Position numbers and translations under genes: made by a program | Shown: piece by piece, positions 62,147 to 64,000 of the stretch | Numbering within the stretch: the first letter of the stretch is position 1 | Layout: the number at the start of each line of letters is the position of its first letter | DNA from: Mesotaenium endlicherianum | Lineage: Eukaryota; Streptophyta; Zygnematophyceae; Zygnematales; Mesotaeniaceae | Assembly (NCBI GenBank): GCA_009602735.1 | Contig: WELA01003621.1 | Coordinates: forward strand, 1 to 64,000 | Reading direction: 5' to 3' | Length of the DNA: 64,000 bases | The notes under the pieces: generated by a model | Seen by the model: only the letters and a program-made list of their open reading frames with translations | Databases searched by the model: none | Told to the model about the DNA's origin: nothing

Positions 62147-63889
62147 TTATTTTAAACGTATTTCACTTACACTGCATCCCTGCGGAACCATGGGGAATAC
62201 ATTGTTCTCCTTTCCTACCATTACTTCCAACAGATAAGAGCCCTGGTGGTTCAGCATGGTGGCCAGTGCCTCGCGCAGGTTTTGCCTGTCTGTTACTTTT
62301 TGTCCAGCTATGCCATATCCTTTGGCTACTGTCACATAATCAGGACTCGCAATGTCAACAAAGGAATAGCGTTTATCGTGGAAGAGCTGCTGCCATTGTC
62401 TTACCATGCCCAGGAACTCATTATTCAGGATCAGTATTTTTACATCGAGCTCTGTTTGCATGATGGTGCCCAGTTCCTGTATGGTCATTTGAACACCTCC
62501 ATCGCCAATGATCGCTACTACAGTTCGATCCAGTGCACCGAATTTGGCGCCGATGGCTGCCGGCAGGGCAAAGCCCATCGTGCCCAATCCACCGGAAGTG
62601 ATATTACTTCTTGTCTGGTTGAATTTTGCATAACGGCAACCCACCATCTGGTGCTGGCCCACATCTGTTACAATGATGGCGTCTCCCTGGGTAAGCTCGT
62701 TCAAATGTTTCATCACTTCACCCATCGTCATCTCTCCCGAACCCGGATTCAATTCATGATCGATTACTTCTTTATTCTCTTCCTGCTGGTAATTTTTGAA
62801 TCTTTCCAACCACTGTGTATGTTTTTTTGCTTCCACGAGTTTGGTCAGCATAGGCAACGTCTCTTTACAATCGCCCCATACACCTACAGTAGCTTTTACA
62901 TTCTTATCTATCTCGGCGGGGTCAATATCCAGGTGGATCACTTTCGCCTGCTTGGCATATTTATCGAGCCTGCCGGTAACACGGTCATCGAAGCGCATGC
63001 CTATGGCGATCAACACATCGCAATCATTGGTAAGTACATTCGGACCATAATTGCCATGCATGCCCAGCATGCCAACATTTAATGGATGGTCAGTAGGCAA
63101 TGCACTCAATCCGAGAATGGTCCATGCGGCAGGAATACCTGACTTCTCAATGAAAGCCCTGAATTCATCTTCTGCGTTACCCAATATCACACCCTGACCA
63201 AACAGTACAAAGGGTTTCTCTGCTGCATTGATCAGCTTGGCCGCTTCTTCAACATATTCTTTCCGCACAATGGGCTTGGGCCGGTAACTGCGGATATGAT
63301 CGCATTTTTCATATCCTGCATATTCAAATTTTTGCAACTGCGCATTCTTGGTGATATCAATCAGCACGGGTCCGGGTCTTCCGCTCCTGGCAATGTAAAA
63401 GGCTTTCGCTAACACAGTAGGCAATTCCGTTGCATCTGTTACCTGGTAATTCCATTTGGTAACTGGTGTGGTGATATTGATCACATCTGTTTCCTGGAAA
63501 GCATCGGTACCCAGCAAGTGTGCAAACACCTGTCCGGTTATACATACCAGCGGCGTACTGTCGATCTGTGCATCGGCCAGTCCTGTTACCAGGTTGGTAG
63601 CGCCTGGTCCGCTTGTTGCGAACACCACGCCCACTTTCCCGGAAGAGCGTGCATAGCCTTGTCCTGCATGTATACCGCCCTGCTCGTGTCTTACCAGTAT
63701 ATGTTTCAGTTTATCGTGATAATCGTATAAGGCATCATAGATAGGCATGATGGCTCCGCCTGGATAACCGAAAATGGTATCCACGCCTTCGGCGATCAAT
63801 GCTTCAAGCACTGCCTGTGAACCGGAAAGCGTTACCGCTTTTTTAGCGGGTGTTGCTTTCTCTGCTGTGATGGTATCTATTGCTTCCAT
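62147..63889 (-). CDS. ilvB: Acetolactate synthase large subunit
   Basis: The catalytic subunit that joins two pyruvates, or pyruvate and 2-oxobutanoate, with TPP, Mg and FAD. The 580-residue protein has the catalytic Glu in VRHEQGGIHAGQGYAR, the FAD-binding middle domain (about 200-340) and the TPP motif GDGGVQMTIQELGTIMQTELDVKILILNNE region. It is 24 bases downstream of ilvD and is followed by ilvN. Confidence 0.95.
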   Translation of the reverse strand: MEAIDTITAEKATPAKKAVTLSGSQAVLEALIAEGVDTIFGYPGGAIMPIYDALYDYHDKLKHILVRHEQGGIHAGQGYARSSGKVGVVFATSGPGATNLVTGLADAQIDSTPLVCITGQVFAHLLGTDAFQETDVINITTPVTKWNYQVTDATELPTVLAKAFYIARSGRPGPVLIDITKNAQLQKFEYAGYEKCDHIRSYRPKPIVRKEYVEEAAKLINAAEKPFVLFGQGVILGNAEDEFRAFIEKSGIPAAWTILGLSALPTDHPLNVGMLGMHGNYGPNVLTNDCDVLIAIGMRFDDRVTGRLDKYAKQAKVIHLDIDPAEIDKNVKATVGVWGDCKETLPMLTKLVEAKKHTQWLERFKNYQQEENKEVIDHELNPGSGEMTMGEVMKHLNELTQGDAIIVTDVGQHQMVGCRYAKFNQTRSNITSGGLGTMGFALPAAIGAKFGALDRTVVAIIGDGGVQMTIQELGTIMQTELDVKILILNNEFLGMVRQWQQLFHDKRYSFVDIASPDYVTVAKGYGIAGQKVTDRQNLREALATMLNHQGSYLLEVMVGKENNVFPMVPQGCSVSEIRLK

Positions 63890-63913
63890 TCCTTTATTAT
63901 TAGGGGTTGATGG

Positions 63914-64000
63914 TTATGCTTCGTCTGTTACGCAGCCTTCTGAGGCATCTTTCACACACTGGGCATATTTGAATAATATTCCTTTCTCTGCTTTGAGCGA
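63914..64000 (-). CDS. ilvD: Dihydroxy-acid dehydratase, C-terminal part
   Basis: The last 28 codons of a gene that continues beyond the window read SLKAEKGILFKYAQCV, then DASEGCVTDEA and stop. This matches the C-terminal tail of IlvD (the GxLxKYAxxVxxASxGCVTD pattern), which dehydrates dihydroxy acids in the branched-chain pathway. Position before ilvB, as in many Bacteroidota, supports this. The gene is only partial because of the window edge. Confidence 0.85.
   Translation of the reverse strand, partial: SLKAEKGILFKYAQCVKDASEGCVTDEA

Noticed and set aside
1-64000. CRISPR array, tRNA, rRNA, transposase or prophage
   Set aside because: No regularly spaced repeats, no tRNA-like stems with conserved TFC sequence, and no integrase, capsid or terminase-like proteins were seen.

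Overview
The window looks like chromosome of a member of the Bacteroidota, most likely the family Chitinophagaceae. Supporting signs are the TAnnTTTG-type -7 promoter boxes, the weak or absent Shine-Dalgarno sites, the many outer-membrane proteins with Bacteroidota-type domains (TonB receptor with an N-terminal carboxypeptidase-regulatory-like domain, DUF5916, DUF2911, PepSY-like), an ECF sigma/anti-sigma pair, a bifunctional aspartokinase-homoserine dehydrogenase and a Bacteroidota-type ketol-acid reductoisomerase. Base composition is mid-40s percent G+C by eye, except for one clearly AT-rich island at about 41.15-44.78 kb. No rRNA, tRNA, CRISPR array, transposase, integrase or virus-like element was found.

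Layout. 0-4.1 kb: a small membrane protein, then a leftward operon of three glycosyltransferases with the GTPase MeaB embedded in it. 4.2-7 kb: coaX, a beta-barrel protein and an LptC-like lipoprotein, overlapping one another, then a REP-like inverted repeat. 7-15.7 kb: aldo/keto reductase, an ECF sigma / anti-sigma / DUF4097-like surface protein operon, a CNNM/CorC-type membrane protein, tatC, rpiB and an M28 peptidase. 15.8-19.8 kb: a deoxyhypusine-synthase-like enzyme, divergent from a polyprenyl-glycosyltransferase / GT87 / polysaccharide deacetylase operon. 20-33 kb: housekeeping and secreted enzymes (AcpH, DUF2911, a PLP-dependent sulfur amino acid enzyme, a propeller-phosphoesterase fusion, a GH9 glucanase, a fumarylacetoacetase-like enzyme, LpxH-like phosphoesterase with MurG-like transferase, SDR, YjjG). 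33.5-41.1 kb: a TonB receptor divergent from a DtxR-family regulator with a DtxR-box-like palindrome between them, then DUF5916, TauE/SafE and a Gfo/Idh/MocA oxidoreductase.

41.15-44.78 kb is a compact AT-rich accessory island. It holds a MazF/PemK-type toxin-antitoxin pair with a candidate palindromic operator, fossil fragments next to it, a double-glycine-leader peptide resembling a class II bacteriocin, a small two-helix membrane protein that may be its immunity protein, and an ABC exporter that keeps only the last part of its C39 peptidase domain. 44.8-48.4 kb is a leftward phospholipid operon (CPBP protease, DUF2007, cdsA, psd, flavin reductase).

54-64 kb carries the aspartate-to-isoleucine pathway on the minus strand: ilvD(end)-ilvB-ilvN-ilvC-ilvA, then thrA-thrB-thrC. 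Between ilvA and thrA lies a 29-codon leader peptide ending in a dense Thr/Ile run, with an 8-bp hairpin inside it and a second element just upstream of the thrA start that can pair with the same strand of that hairpin. It looks like an amino-acid-sensing attenuator for the thr genes. The two best candidates for something not yet well described are this leader RNA and the double-glycine peptide with its peptidase-truncated exporter.
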